The translations under genes and the position numbers were made by a program. A stretch of 64,000 nucleotides of DNA from Castellaniella daejeonensis (lineage in GTDB: Bacteria; Pseudomonadota; Gammaproteobacteria; Burkholderiales; Burkholderiaceae_B). Of this stretch, positions 1 through 10,319 are shown piece by piece (position 1 is the first letter of the stretch; each line of letters starts with the position of its first letter). The notes beneath the pieces are model-generated. The model ran no database searches and was not told where the DNA came from. It worked only from the letters and a program-made list of their open reading frames with translations. The DNA lies in NCBI RefSeq assembly GCF_039523555.1, contig NZ_BAAAFN010000013.1:1-64000 (forward strand). The letters are read 5' to 3'.

Positions 1-19
1 ACTTGTTGTTCTTGCTCAT
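1..19 (-). CDS. Start of a downstream gene, cut by the window edge
   Basis: An ATG on the minus strand at 19 opens a frame reading M-S-K-N-N-K before the window ends. A GGAG-type ribosome-binding site lies a few bases upstream, and the gene follows the glycosyltransferase on the same strand after 56 bases, so the two may be co-transcribed. Six residues are too few to name a family. Confidence 0.35.
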
Positions 20-75
20 GGCTCCATTCTCTCAAGAATCGAAGCCTCCTGAAAACCCGGTGTGATTCACATAAC

Positions 76-3000
76 TTAATCTGTCCATTGAGATAGCCAG
101 TATGTCGCGTTGCGCTCATCAAGCACCCAGTTCTGCAAAACAGCCTCACGCAAAGCATCTCCCATTCGAGCTGATGCATCCAAATCAGCAAGATGCATAC
201 GGATAGCATCAACCCAGTCTTTAAAACGCGGCTTAACACGCGTCACTGGCAGGCTGCCCCGATATGGTACAACGTCACTGCAAATCACAGGGAAACCACA
301 CATACCATACTCCAGCAGCCGCACGTTACTTTTGCATTGGTTGAAACGCGTATCCTCTAGTGGTGCCAAGGCCAGATCCAGGTTCAGGCCGGCCAGTCTT
401 GCAGGGTAACTATCCACGGCCACATTTGGATGAAGCTCATGTGCGTACGGTCGAATCTGCCTTGGGCACGCCCCAAGGAAGACCCATTCGACCTCGTTAG
501 CCAGGGCTTCGACCACATCAACAAGCATCGCGAGATCATCATAATGATCTCCCCCCCATCCCCACCCTACACGCGGACGCTTGCCCTGCCGGCGAAGGCT
601 CCGCACAGACAGCCATTCGTTCAGGGGAAGTCGATTTTCAACTACTCGGATATCAGGATGCAAACCATGCAACGCCTCGGCTAAAGGCGCTGTAGATACG
701 ACTAGGCGATCCACCAGCCTCAATGATTCCCGCAAAATTTTTAATGCATCCTTGGGCATGTGTTCCCGATATGTACTATTACGCGGCAGGCCTAACAGAT
801 AATCATCCAATTCAGCAACTTTGTGGCAGCTGGAAAACTGAGTCAGACGCTGTTGCACGTTGAGCTGATCGGGACGTAACTGACATTGAAACACTATGGC
901 ATCAGGCGCCAGACGCTCAGCCTCTATCAGCCAATCACCCTGATCGCTGATACTCGCGGAAGCCAAGCCCAGGGCATTAAATGTGCGACTGGGGTACACA
1001 ATCCGATATTGACTACTGCTGGATCGATCCACTAGCATCGATAGGGTTACTGGCAGAGGGCGCCATCGCAAAGGACGCCAATTGAATTCATTGCGCATAT
1101 CCACGCTGAAACCATGACCTTGAACCGTCAGTAACTGATTATATGCAGGATCTTTCGCGATTATTGGCAACCATTTAGCATACAAAGCATCCTGTTCTGA
1201 TCTGAATCTCTGTAACCGGATCTGCACATCCGTTTTGTCAACTTTAGTCTGACTGACGCTACCTTCATGCATCAGCACAGCATGAGGAGTCCAGACCGAC
1301 AGATAGCCGGCATCACGCACTTTCAGGCACAAATCCACATCGTTGTAAGAGACTTTGAATGCTCCTTCGTCCAAACCGCCTACTGCTTCGTACAACGAGG
1401 CTCGAATCATCAGACATGCGGCCGTTACAGCACTGTAATCTTGGTCAACCTGAAGACGATACATATAACCAGCTGCATTGGGATCTCCGCCGATGAAGGG
1501 ATGATCAGCAGGTCCTCTCAGACCCAGTACCACACCAGCATGCTGGACTCTACCATCGAGAAACAATAACTTGGCACCAACGATGCCCACTTCTGGACGC
1601 TGCGCATGATTCAATAGTGCATCCAGCCAATCACCACGAATAATCACCGTATCGTTATTCAATAAAACTAAATATTCCCCTCTGGCTTGGCTGGCCGCTA
1701 AATTATTCATAGCAGAATAATTAAACGGGTAGGGATAGCGCAGAATTCGCAACTGCGGGTTTTTCATCACTTCAATTTTATTCAACCAAGCACACGCATC
1801 TTCCTCATCGCTACCATTATCAACAATTATTACTTCATAATTTTTATATGCGGTTTTTCCCAATAAACTATCAACACAGCGAACCAATATGGATAATTGA
1901 TTCCGAGTCGGGATAATGATTGACACAACAGGATTTTTCTGATGTCCGTATTCGATGCGGTAGCAGCCAGGTAAATGAGAAGACACCAAGGCCTCTTGAT
2001 ATCCTCTATTATGCAAGTAACGTAACAATAATGTTTGCTCAGACTGTCGCGTCTTCATCACTGGCTCGCGTGAAATCAACAGAGGCTCATCAACATGAAC
2101 AATGTCTGAGACACCATCAACATCAATCAGTCGTAATAAAAAATCGAATACAGGAACATCGGAAAATTCAGGATCAAATCCACCCATCTCCACAAAAATA
2201 TCTCGTCTGAAAACCCAATGGCGAGCCATCGTTTCAGGAGCCGACAACAGTAAATCCAAATTGAAATCGGGACGCAAAAATGGGATTAGCTCGCCCAAAT
2301 GATCGCGAACCATACCATCCGCATATGCAGCCTTTATACTCGGCATTCTGAGCAACTCTTGAGCTAATACAGCCAAACCTGCAGAGGTGAACTCGTCACC
2401 AGCATCAACCACCAACAACCAGTCCCCAATTGGCTCGCTGGCGAAATGATTTACCATGACGATGCGTTCTTGATCGCTTCTGGCCGGAACATACTGGAAT
2501 TGCTCCAGGGCTCCATATCTCCCTACTATCTCTTCTCCGACGATAAACACATGGGTGGGTCCGAATCCACCAGATAATGCTTCCAAGCTGGATAAAGTTC
2601 TTTCCATATCTTCGGGTCTTTCTCCACCCAAGACAAAAACTGATAATGTTGGAGCACCTCCGTGATCAGAAAAATATTTCGCCAACAAATGAGACTGGGA
2701 CTCGTTCATTATGCGATTATCCAGCCATATATCCAAATCAGCACGCGGCTTTCCAGGCTTGACTGCAATTGCATCTTCTTCCTCAGAAGGCGAATGAACC
2801 GCTGATTCCTCATCCCCTCCCCATGCATGGACCCACTGATCTAGAAAATCACCTTCCAGCATCCAATCTCGCAACACAGCATCGCGCAAAGCATCTCCTT
2901 TGGTGGCCAGCGCAGCAGGATCTGCCAAATGAGAACGAATTGCTGCTACCCAGTCTTGGTGACGATTACGTACTAGCGTGACAGGCAAATCATCTCGATA

Positions 3001-6000
3001 AGGTTCAATATCCGTGGCAATTACCGGCACCCCACAAGCGCCTAATTCCAGCAGCCGTAAATTACTTTTGCAACGATTAAATTGATTAATTTCCAACGGC
3101 ACCACTGCTAGATCCAGGTTCAAACTGGCTAATTTCTTTGGATAATCATCAATAGGAACTCCTTTATGAAACTCGCAGATGACCCCCTCAGGCTTCATTC
3201 CCATGAAGACCCACTCAACCTCATCTTCGAGTTCTTTGAAGACCGATCGAATCTCCGCTAAATCTCCAGTATGGCTGGAACCACCTGCCCAACCTACTCG
3301 CATCTTTTTCCCAACGCGACGTTTCCCAGATAAGCCAAACCACCAATCAGGATGCAAACCATTTCGTGCAATTCGAATATCATGATGATATTCTGCATAC
3401 TCTTGCGCCAGCGCAGGAGTTGAAACCACTAACCAATCGACACGCTCGATCGCGCGACGCATATTCCTAATCAACCCAGGAGGCAATTTCTGACGATATA
3501 TACTACGTGTCGGAATATTAGGGAGATAATCATCAAATTCTAGAACGACTTTAGCACCGGTGATTTCACGATAACGTCTAATCTGCGCCAGGATTCCATC
3601 GTTCAGCCACGCTCCTTGCAATACAATCACATCTGGCTGGATATCAGCTACATCAGCAAAATGGAAATCACCATGTTTCACCCCTCCCTCAAAACGCAGT
3701 TCATTGGCCATGGCTTTAAAGGGATGCAAAATTCGGTAGTGACCGCAACCTTGCCAATCCGCATGCGCTGCAAGCACCACAGGCAATGGCCTGCCAGGCA
3801 GTGGCTTCTGTATTCGAGAGGCATCTTGACTTAGATAAAAACCGGGGGATAACTTACCAAAAGCAGGATGGTAATAAGGATCCCGTGCCAACAACGGCAA
3901 CCAGCGTGCGTATAGGCTATCGCGTTGCTGATCATCTGCTCGAGCTGCCAAACCGAATTTTTCCGGCAAGAGACGGGTTGCACCTCCCATATGAAACAGA
4001 CCCACATCAGGCTCTAGTGCCAATAGATAGCCCGCTTGCGTTGCCTTCATGCACAAATCAGTGTCTGCATAAAAAATAGGAAAATTCTGCGCATCAAAAC
4101 CACCCAACTCCTCGAAGACCTCACGGCGCATCATCAGGCATGAGGCACTCAATGCACTAACATTCTGCTGCACCACAAGACGATACATGTACCCCTGTTT
4201 ACTGGAATTCTCTCCTCGAAAGGCAAGTCCAACACAATTATCCAACCCCAGCACCTGACCGCATTGATCTACCCTCCCATCTAACAGATCGAGGCGAGGT
4301 CCTGCCATACCAACCTCGGGGCGCAAAACTAATCGCAATAAACGTTCAAGCCAATCAGATCGTGTCCTCGATGAGAACTGGATATCATTATTCAGGAACA
4401 ACAACACATCGCCGCGCGCTTGTTCGACGGCAAAGTTATTAATTGCCGCAAAATTGAATGCCTTGGGCCAACGCAAGACACGCACTCGATCAAGCTTCAT
4501 ACTTGCAAGTTTCGTTAGAAACTCATTTGCATCAGAATCAACACTACAATTATCCACAACCAGTAATTCATAGTTTGCATAAGCCGTATGCTCAATCAAA
4601 CCTTCAATACAATCACGCAAGATTGGAAACTGATCACGAGTCGGTATAATGATAGATATGAGGGGCTGTGAGCACAAAGGATATTCAATGCGAAATAAAC
4701 CTAAAGTAGACTCAGGCTGTACTTGTGCATCAAGTTCCATTCGCACAAAATGCGCCTGAGTTACAACAGGGAACCACGTCATCGTTTTTACATCACTCAC
4801 CCAGCCCATTAAACCCTGATTGCTGATTAGCAATACCTCCGGAACATGTCCAATAGCAGGCGGACCTACTTTTTCCACCAAACGCCAGATTAAATCAATA
4901 TGCGCCAAATCCTCAACACGATCATCCAAGCCACCCACTGCTTGTACCGCAGCCGTACTGAGAATCAGATTTTGCCCCACATATGGATAGCTACGGAGCA
5001 GGTCCACATTAAAGTCAGGCTTAAGCATAGGATTTTCGAACTTCTCATCCCTACACTCAACCTCATCAACATACCAGACCAAAGAATCAGGATTACGAAG
5101 ACGATATTCTCCCATCAACAGAGTGGCATGCGGCACTAAGCAATCACCCGCACGAAGAATCCAAATAAAATCCGGCACATCTCCTTGCTTGATACGAGCC
5201 GACAGTAGTTGCGTCCAATGAGCATCCCCACACAGCAACGAAACTCCATCGTTAACCACTTCGTTGCAAATATCACGACCAATTAGCCACAACCCGTCCA
5301 CAGGCCGATACTGTGAATCTAGGCTTTCCAAGGTTTTCACTAATTTCTGCAGATTTGCACCCTCAGGCACGATAACCGCTACACCTAGCGTGCCGACATC
5401 CGGATTCGCCTGCAGCATAGTCTGGAGCGCAAAAACACGAGATGCAATCGGCGTACGATCACCTAACCAATCAGCAACTCCCCAAGCTGATTGGGCAGGA
5501 GCTTTAAGTTTACGCAGCTGCTCTTCATCATCTCCATTACGGGGAATAGCACCGAAATTTAACTGCACACCATCCTTTGCAATGGATTTCAATAAATCTA
5601 AGAGATCATCCCAATTTTCTGGTACGTAAATATGCGCATCTGGGAATCTTTTAGCCATCTTGCAGACTATTTCATCAACCGATTCGTATGATTTTTTTGT
5701 ATATTTGCGTATTATTTTATATAAATAAAAATACGTTCCTCGACCACCATTAAAAATGACCGACCCAAGCATAGCAGATGAATGGAATGAGAAATAAATT
5801 TGATTCTCGGGATTCCATCTCCTAGAGAGCACCTCACTCAATAGTAAATACACTTCCCATGGCCCACGCCATTTTTCTTCCTCATTGGTTTTGACGAGCG
5901 CCGGATGCCTTCTTATATAAGAATCATCACCCACAACAAGATCAGAAATTACATTATTCAACAGCAATATTGGATACAACTCCGGATCGCTCTGTTTACT

Positions 6001-6654
6001 CACGTACTGTTGAAAATAGAATTTATTCTTCCCATGAAAACCAGAAAAATTCTGATTTATCATAAAAATATCTTTCAATTTTTTTTGTAAAGAATCATTT
6101 TTTTTAAACTCATCAACGAAAAAATCGATATCAATTTTTCTCAATGAAACATTCATATCATCAGAGTAAAGACCTGGCTCACAAAGCCATATCTCAGAGA
6201 TGCGTCCCAAATCAAATCCAGCGGTAAAATCGAGACGCTGAATATCTTCTCCAACCCAGTTTTCAAATGCTCGCTTAGGATAATAAGTGAGCAGACCCTC
6301 TTCTGTAAGAATTATCCTCTTACCTCTCTTTGCCAAAACCCCAAAAATATAATTATGCAGCTTGAATCCAAACGAAAAAAAATGCACGATATCTGAATTA
6401 ATAGCTGCTGATATAGCCCTAAGGCTATTTTCACTATTGACGTTCGCATCATCCGCCAATATCACCTCGTCCCACACACACGACCCTAGCGCTCCCGCGT
6501 AGGCATATGAAACCCGATGATTATCCGACAATACCAACGTTTTATTTAATTCCTTATATGTCGTAACGGATAAAATAAATGCCATCAGCAATTGATATTC
6601 CGTACCGCATAGAAAAATAACACTATTCTCTTTCTTCATGCTTTTCTCAAACAA
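76..6654 (-). CDS. Giant multidomain glycosyltransferase (sialyltransferase-like domain plus two GT2/GT-B modules)
   Basis: 2192 aa. Residues 1-350 show three hallmarks of bacterial sialyltransferases of the GT38/GT52 type: an acidic-acidic-Gly motif (E-E-G, 118-120), a His-Pro motif (250-251) and a Ser-Ser motif (292-293). Two copies of a ~900-aa module follow: a degenerate GT2-like segment, a full GT-A/GT2 domain (about 665-930 and 1575-1840, each with SIIIPTR, a VVDN/IVDN motif and LNND) and a GT-B-like domain (about 955-1290 and 1868-2190, each with CKSN.RLLE.G.CG.P). The protein probably builds a surface glycan such as O-antigen, capsule or glycosylated flagellin, acting at the cytoplasmic membrane face; acceptor and sugars cannot be read from sequence. 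The first ~350 codons are clearly AT-richer than the rest, suggesting a separately acquired N-terminal domain. A second in-frame ATG lies five codons in. Confidence 0.88.
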   Translation of the reverse strand: MFEKSMKKENSVIFLCGTEYQLLMAFILSVTTYKELNKTLVLSDNHRVSYAYAGALGSCVWDEVILADDANVNSENSLRAISAAINSDIVHFFSFGFKLHNYIFGVLAKRGKRIILTEEGLLTYYPKRAFENWVGEDIQRLDFTAGFDLGRISEIWLCEPGLYSDDMNVSLRKIDIDFFVDEFKKNDSLQKKLKDIFMINQNFSGFHGKNKFYFQQYVSKQSDPELYPILLLNNVISDLVVGDDSYIRRHPALVKTNEEEKWRGPWEVYLLLSEVLSRRWNPENQIYFSFHSSAMLGSVIFNGGRGTYFYLYKIIRKYTKKSYESVDEIVCKMAKRFPDAHIYVPENWDDLLDLLKSIAKDGVQLNFGAIPRNGDDEEQLRKLKAPAQSAWGVADWLGDRTPIASRVFALQTMLQANPDVGTLGVAVIVPEGANLQKLVKTLESLDSQYRPVDGLWLIGRDICNEVVNDGVSLLCGDAHWTQLLSARIKQGDVPDFIWILRAGDCLVPHATLLMGEYRLRNPDSLVWYVDEVECRDEKFENPMLKPDFNVDLLRSYPYVGQNLILSTAAVQAVGGLDDRVEDLAHIDLIWRLVEKVGPPAIGHVPEVLLISNQGLMGWVSDVKTMTWFPVVTQAHFVRMELDAQVQPESTLGLFRIEYPLCSQPLISIIIPTRDQFPILRDCIEGLIEHTAYANYELLVVDNCSVDSDANEFLTKLASMKLDRVRVLRWPKAFNFAAINNFAVEQARGDVLLFLNNDIQFSSRTRSDWLERLLRLVLRPEVGMAGPRLDLLDGRVDQCGQVLGLDNCVGLAFRGENSSKQGYMYRLVVQQNVSALSASCLMMRREVFEELGGFDAQNFPIFYADTDLCMKATQAGYLLALEPDVGLFHMGGATRLLPEKFGLAARADDQQRDSLYARWLPLLARDPYYHPAFGKLSPGFYLSQDASRIQKPLPGRPLPVVLAAHADWQGCGHYRILHPFKAMANELRFEGGVKHGDFHFADVADIQPDVIVLQGAWLNDGILAQIRRYREITGAKVVLEFDDYLPNIPTRSIYRQKLPPGLIRNMRRAIERVDWLVVSTPALAQEYAEYHHDIRIARNGLHPDWWFGLSGKRRVGKKMRVGWAGGSSHTGDLAEIRSVFKELEDEVEWVFMGMKPEGVICEFHKGVPIDDYPKKLASLNLDLAVVPLEINQFNRCKSNLRLLELGACGVPVIATDIEPYRDDLPVTLVRNRHQDWVAAIRSHLADPAALATKGDALRDAVLRDWMLEGDFLDQWVHAWGGDEESAVHSPSEEEDAIAVKPGKPRADLDIWLDNRIMNESQSHLLAKYFSDHGGAPTLSVFVLGGERPEDMERTLSSLEALSGGFGPTHVFIVGEEIVGRYGALEQFQYVPARSDQERIVMVNHFASEPIGDWLLVVDAGDEFTSAGLAVLAQELLRMPSIKAAYADGMVRDHLGELIPFLRPDFNLDLLLSAPETMARHWVFRRDIFVEMGGFDPEFSDVPVFDFLLRLIDVDGVSDIVHVDEPLLISREPVMKTRQSEQTLLLRYLHNRGYQEALVSSHLPGCYRIEYGHQKNPVVSIIIPTRNQLSILVRCVDSLLGKTAYKNYEVIIVDNGSDEEDACAWLNKIEVMKNPQLRILRYPYPFNYSAMNNLAASQARGEYLVLLNNDTVIIRGDWLDALLNHAQRPEVGIVGAKLLFLDGRVQHAGVVLGLRGPADHPFIGGDPNAAGYMYRLQVDQDYSAVTAACLMIRASLYEAVGGLDEGAFKVSYNDVDLCLKVRDAGYLSVWTPHAVLMHEGSVSQTKVDKTDVQIRLQRFRSEQDALYAKWLPIIAKDPAYNQLLTVQGHGFSVDMRNEFNWRPLRWRPLPVTLSMLVDRSSSSQYRIVYPSRTFNALGLASASISDQGDWLIEAERLAPDAIVFQCQLRPDQLNVQQRLTQFSSCHKVAELDDYLLGLPRNSTYREHMPKDALKILRESLRLVDRLVVSTAPLAEALHGLHPDIRVVENRLPLNEWLSVRSLRRQGKRPRVGWGWGGDHYDDLAMLVDVVEALANEVEWVFLGACPRQIRPYAHELHPNVAVDSYPARLAGLNLDLALAPLEDTRFNQCKSNVRLLEYGMCGFPVICSDVVPYRGSLPVTRVKPRFKDWVDAIRMHLADLDASARMGDALREAVLQNWVLDERNATYWLSQWTD

Positions 6655-6774
6655 AACCCGATCGAATTGATAATGATGCTAGGATAACAACACTCTCCGA
6701 CCTACAATCAGGCAAAAAAGACAAAGAGCATCTGTCAATTCACACCAATTCCTCCTATGGAGCCATAAACCATA

Positions 6775-6797
6775 GTTCAGTTCTTACCGAACTGAAC
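6775..6797 (-). terminator. Hairpin downstream of the molybdopterin-fold gene
   Basis: Perfect 9-bp inverted repeat (GTTCAGTTC / GAACTGAAC) with a 5-base loop, 17 bases past the stop of the minus-strand gene ending at 6814. Only a weak T-rich tract (TATGGTTTATGG) follows on the minus strand, so this may be a weak terminator or an mRNA 3'-end structure. Confidence 0.4.
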
Positions 6798-6813
6798 CGG
6801 TAAAAGCTTTCCC

Positions 6814-7398
6814 TCACCTCACCCTCAGCCCATCCAGCTGCCAGACCGACAGCCCATAAGACTGTTCGCGCACCTGCGGTGGCAAGCGGTCGTAGGGATA
6901 GACCACGAACAGCGGCCCCTTGTCGCGCGGCGACATGGGCTTGCCGTCCATGCGCAGCGCGATGATCACGTCGTACGCCTCGGCGTGCTCGAAGGGAATG
7001 TCGGCTGCGTAATCGTTGATTGCAACGGCGTCGATACGGGTGCCGCTGGCGCCGGCCGCGGCCAGCACGTCCCGCAGCAAAGGCCCCTGGAACGTCACGG
7101 GGCGCGAATACCAGGGCGTGGTCACTTTGTACGTCCTTTGCGGCAATGCTTCCAGCGCGCGCATGTCGAACCGTGTCTGGCGGCCCTGGCTGTCCACCGT
7201 CAGCACGATCTTGCCCTGGGATTCCGAATGCGCCGGCACCGCGATGCCGCGCGGGTGAATGAAGGCGCCGATCAGCACGGCCATGGCCGTCAGTGCGGCA
7301 AGATAGATTGCACCCAGCAGCACCAGGCGCCGGCCATCCTCACTGCGATGGCGCCGGCCATGCGGAGTTTGCGCTTTACGGCGCAGGAAAGCGATCAT
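6814..7398 (-). CDS. Molybdopterin-oxidoreductase-fold (Oxidored_molyb) protein, membrane-anchored
   Basis: 194 aa. A basic N-terminus precedes one hydrophobic segment (about 24-46), followed by a periplasmic domain of the sulfite-oxidase/YedY-type molybdopterin-binding fold (LPQRTYKVTTPW..., FQGPLLRDVLAAAGA, YDVIIALRMDGKPM, GPLFVVYPYD). The ATG at 7398 overlaps the stop of the HD-GYP gene as ATGA, so the two are translationally coupled. The cysteine that ligates molybdenum in YedY-type enzymes is absent from the expected stretch (TTPWYSRPVTF), so enzyme activity is doubtful and a sensing or binding role is possible. A longer frame to 7551 exists but would lie inside the upstream gene. Confidence 0.8.
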   Translation of the reverse strand: MIAFLRRKAQTPHGRRHRSEDGRRLVLLGAIYLAALTAMAVLIGAFIHPRGIAVPAHSESQGKIVLTVDSQGRQTRFDMRALEALPQRTYKVTTPWYSRPVTFQGPLLRDVLAAAGASGTRIDAVAINDYAADIPFEHAEAYDVIIALRMDGKPMSPRDKGPLFVVYPYDRLPPQVREQSYGLSVWQLDGLRVR

Positions 7399-10319
7399 GA
7401 CGACTCCTCCGGCTGCGCGGCACACGCGAGCGCCTCGACATCCACCGCGTCGATCTGCTCCGGCCGCATGAAAGTGCGCGCATAGTCCAGCCATACACCG
7501 CTGCGCACGAAGTACCGGTACAACTCGGGGTCCAGATGTCCCCCGCGGCACATGGACGCCATGATGCCCAGTGATTCCGACAAGGTCTTGGGCGGTTTGT
7601 AGGGGCGGTCGGCCGCCGTGAGCGCCTCGAACACATCAACCAGCGCCATGATCCGCTCGGTGGTGCCCAGCTGCCTGCCGTGCAGGCGGCGCGGATAGCC
7701 CTTGCCGTCCATGCGTTCATGGTGGTTGGCCGCGATGTCGGGCACCCGTTCCAGGTGGGACGGCCAGGGCAGGCGCTTGAGCATGATCAGCGTCTGCACG
7801 ATATGATCGTTGATGGCGAAACGGTCTTCGTCGGTCAGCGTGCCGCGCTGGATGGACAGGTTGTGCAATTCGCCCATGTTGCGCCGGTGCCTGGGCAGCG
7901 TCATGTCGAACCCCCAGGTATTGCGCGGGTCGTCGCGCTCCACGGCGGGCCGCCGGGCATCGTCCCAAGGCACGATGTGATGCGGCTGGTCGGCCAGCAG
8001 TTGCTCGGTGGCTGGCAGCGCAGGCGGTACCGGGCGGCTGCCGGCAAGCCGGGCGCTTTCCTGCGCGTCCAGGCCCAGTGTGTCGTCGAAATGGCGCAGC
8101 CAGGTCTGCGCCCCGATGGCGCGCAGGCGTTCGACGGCGCCGTCAGGCAGGAATTCGCCGCCGACATTGCACTCTGCGACGAAACCGAAGTCTTCGCGCA
8201 ATTGCGCCTGGCGCGCGGCGCGCCTTGCTTCGGCAGCGTCCGGATCCTCGCCGCGCAGCCGGGCCTGCAGGCAGTCGATCTCGGCATCCCGCCACAGCAC
8301 TTCGAAGCGCGTGCGGATTTCGTGAATGCGGTTGTAGACGACTTCCAGCTTGGTGGCCTTGTCCATGATGTGCTCGGCGCTGGTCACCTTGCCGCAATCA
8401 TGCAGCCACGCCGCGAGCCTGAAGGCCTCGCGCTCATCCTCGTTCAGGTGGAAATCCGCGTACGGGCCAAGGGTCTCGGCCTGCATGCGGTCGGCCAGCA
8501 GGATCGCCAGCTTGGGCACCCGCTCGCAGTGCCCGCCCGTGTAGGGGCTCTTGGCATCGATGGCATCGGCCAGGATGTGGGTGACGGACTCGAACAAATT
8601 GCGCTGTGCCTCGATCAGCTTGCGCGTCTCGATGGCCACGGCCAGCATGCCGGTCAGGCGATCGGCGAAAGCCTGGAATGCGGGCGCCGCGTGGTCCCGG
8701 TCCTGGTCTGCGCCCAGGACCAGCACGAGCAGCCCCAGCGGCTGGCTGTCGCGGCCGCGCAGCGCGAACGCGATATGCGGCCGCATCGGGTCCTGGCCCA
8801 GCCCCCGGCCCTGGTCCTGATTCCGGCCCGGCCCGCCAGCCAGTGCGGCCTCGCCCTGGTGGGCGCTCATTGCATCGGGCAGCCCCCCCTGCTCGCCGAA
8901 TATGGCCACGCGGGCCAGGTGGCTGCGCTCCCGGTCGAACAGATAAACGGCACCGCCTTCGCAGCGCGTGGCCTGGACGAATTTTTCCAGAACCTGCGCG
9001 AGCATGGTTTCGATCCGGGGCTCGGAGCCCAGCACCCGGCTGATCTCGAGCAGGGATTCCATCGACCCCGCGACCTTGTCCATCACGCTGTTGAGCGATT
9101 CGACTTCGCGCAGCATCGAGGCGGCCCGTTCCTTGCGGCGGCGGAAGTTGAAGCGCGACATGCGCAGCGCCTGCGCCGCGATGCCTTCCAGGGCGCGCCC
9201 CACGGCGCTGCCGGCCTGCCAGCCGAACGGCAGGAACAGCACGATCAGACCGATCGATATCAGGATCATGCGCGCGCGATTGAGCGCCAGCACACCCAGC
9301 AGTTCGTCGACGGGAGCAGCACTCAGGAGCCGCATGGACACGCCGTCGATGCCATCGAACGGCAGGGACACCCCGATCCATTTCCGCCCGCCGGCTTCGT
9401 AGGAAACGACCTGGCCGTCGGCCGCGGCAACCTGCCACAGGCGCGTGAGCGCGCCGACGCCCAGGGTCTGCAGCGTGCCGACATCGGACTCGCCCAATGC
9501 CCGCCGGTGCTCCAGCAGCGCATTCATGTCGCGGTAGGCGATCACCGCGCCGTCCTCGTCCACCAGGGCCAGCTCGGCGTTGGGCGTCATGCGCAGGCTG
9601 CCCAGCGCCTCGCCCAGGTCTTCCAGCGCCATATCGACTGCCGTGACGGCCCGCCCCGAGTGGGACAGGCGGGAAAGCGTAATGCCCACCTGCCGTGTCG
9701 AGAAGAAGACGTACGGCCTGGAAGTGACCGTGGATACCGTGTCCATCGCACCGATGTACCAGGGCCGCTCGCGCGGATCGAACTGGTAATCGGGCTGAGG
9801 CCGGCGCAGCACGAGCTCGTTCCTGGCGTCGTAGAAGAGGAACAGCCCATGGCGCTTGCCATCATCCCCGAGCGTGACCGACTGCACGAGATAGTTGGCC
9901 TGGGGCGGCGCCTGGAACTGCTCGCGCACATCGCGCCGGTCCAGCGGACGCATGAGCAGGAAATCGCCGTTCTCATACCCCACGTGGATGGCCGACACCA
10001 GCGGGTTCTCGGTCAGCTCGGCCGCCAGCACACTGCGCCGCGCCAGGCGGTCGTCGAGCCGTTTCGCATCGACGATCGGGTCGAACGCCAGCATGCGCAG
10101 CGATATGGAGCCGGGCTCGATGATGCGGCGCGCGCGTTCGGCCACGATCTGCCCCGTGTCGCGCGCCGCCATCGCGGCCATGTCCAGCAGGATGGCGCGC
10201 GACCCATACCAGCTGAGCGTGATCAAGGCCACGGCCACGATCGTCATGGCCGCCACCGCAATGCCGGCGATGACGAGCCTGACAGGCCATGCGCGCACCG
10301 TACGAGGGGCTTGTGGCAT
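7395..10319 (-). CDS. Cache/GAF/HD-GYP cyclic-di-GMP phosphodiesterase
   Basis: About 974 aa. N-terminal membrane helix (about 20-42), large periplasmic Cache/PAS-like sensor region (about 50-340), second helix (about 352-372), GAF domain (about 425-575) and a C-terminal HD-GYP domain. Catalytic signatures are present: His-Asp of LHDCGK (643-648) and HHERMDGKGYP (870-880, numbered from the upstream ATG). HD-GYP proteins hydrolyse c-di-GMP, here presumably in response to a periplasmic signal and a cytoplasmic GAF ligand. A ~140-aa insertion separates the HD and GYP halves. The ATG at 10319 is preferred because GGAG sits six bases upstream; an in-frame ATG at 10331 has no such site. Coupled to the downstream molybdopterin-fold gene by ATGA. 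Confidence 0.92.
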   Translation of the reverse strand: MPQAPRTVRAWPVRLVIAGIAVAAMTIVAVALITLSWYGSRAILLDMAAMAARDTGQIVAERARRIIEPGSISLRMLAFDPIVDAKRLDDRLARRSVLAAELTENPLVSAIHVGYENGDFLLMRPLDRRDVREQFQAPPQANYLVQSVTLGDDGKRHGLFLFYDARNELVLRRPQPDYQFDPRERPWYIGAMDTVSTVTSRPYVFFSTRQVGITLSRLSHSGRAVTAVDMALEDLGEALGSLRMTPNAELALVDEDGAVIAYRDMNALLEHRRALGESDVGTLQTLGVGALTRLWQVAAADGQVVSYEAGGRKWIGVSLPFDGIDGVSMRLLSAAPVDELLGVLALNRARMILISIGLIVLFLPFGWQAGSAVGRALEGIAAQALRMSRFNFRRRKERAASMLREVESLNSVMDKVAGSMESLLEISRVLGSEPRIETMLAQVLEKFVQATRCEGGAVYLFDRERSHLARVAIFGEQGGLPDAMSAHQGEAALAGGPGRNQDQGRGLGQDPMRPHIAFALRGRDSQPLGLLVLVLGADQDRDHAAPAFQAFADRLTGMLAVAIETRKLIEAQRNLFESVTHILADAIDAKSPYTGGHCERVPKLAILLADRMQAETLGPYADFHLNEDEREAFRLAAWLHDCGKVTSAEHIMDKATKLEVVYNRIHEIRTRFEVLWRDAEIDCLQARLRGEDPDAAEARRAARQAQLREDFGFVAECNVGGEFLPDGAVERLRAIGAQTWLRHFDDTLGLDAQESARLAGSRPVPPALPATEQLLADQPHHIVPWDDARRPAVERDDPRNTWGFDMTLPRHRRNMGELHNLSIQRGTLTDEDRFAINDHIVQTLIMLKRLPWPSHLERVPDIAANHHERMDGKGYPRRLHGRQLGTTERIMALVDVFEALTAADRPYKPPKTLSESLGIMASMCRGGHLDPELYRYFVRSGVWLDYARTFMRPEQIDAVDVEALACAAQPEESS

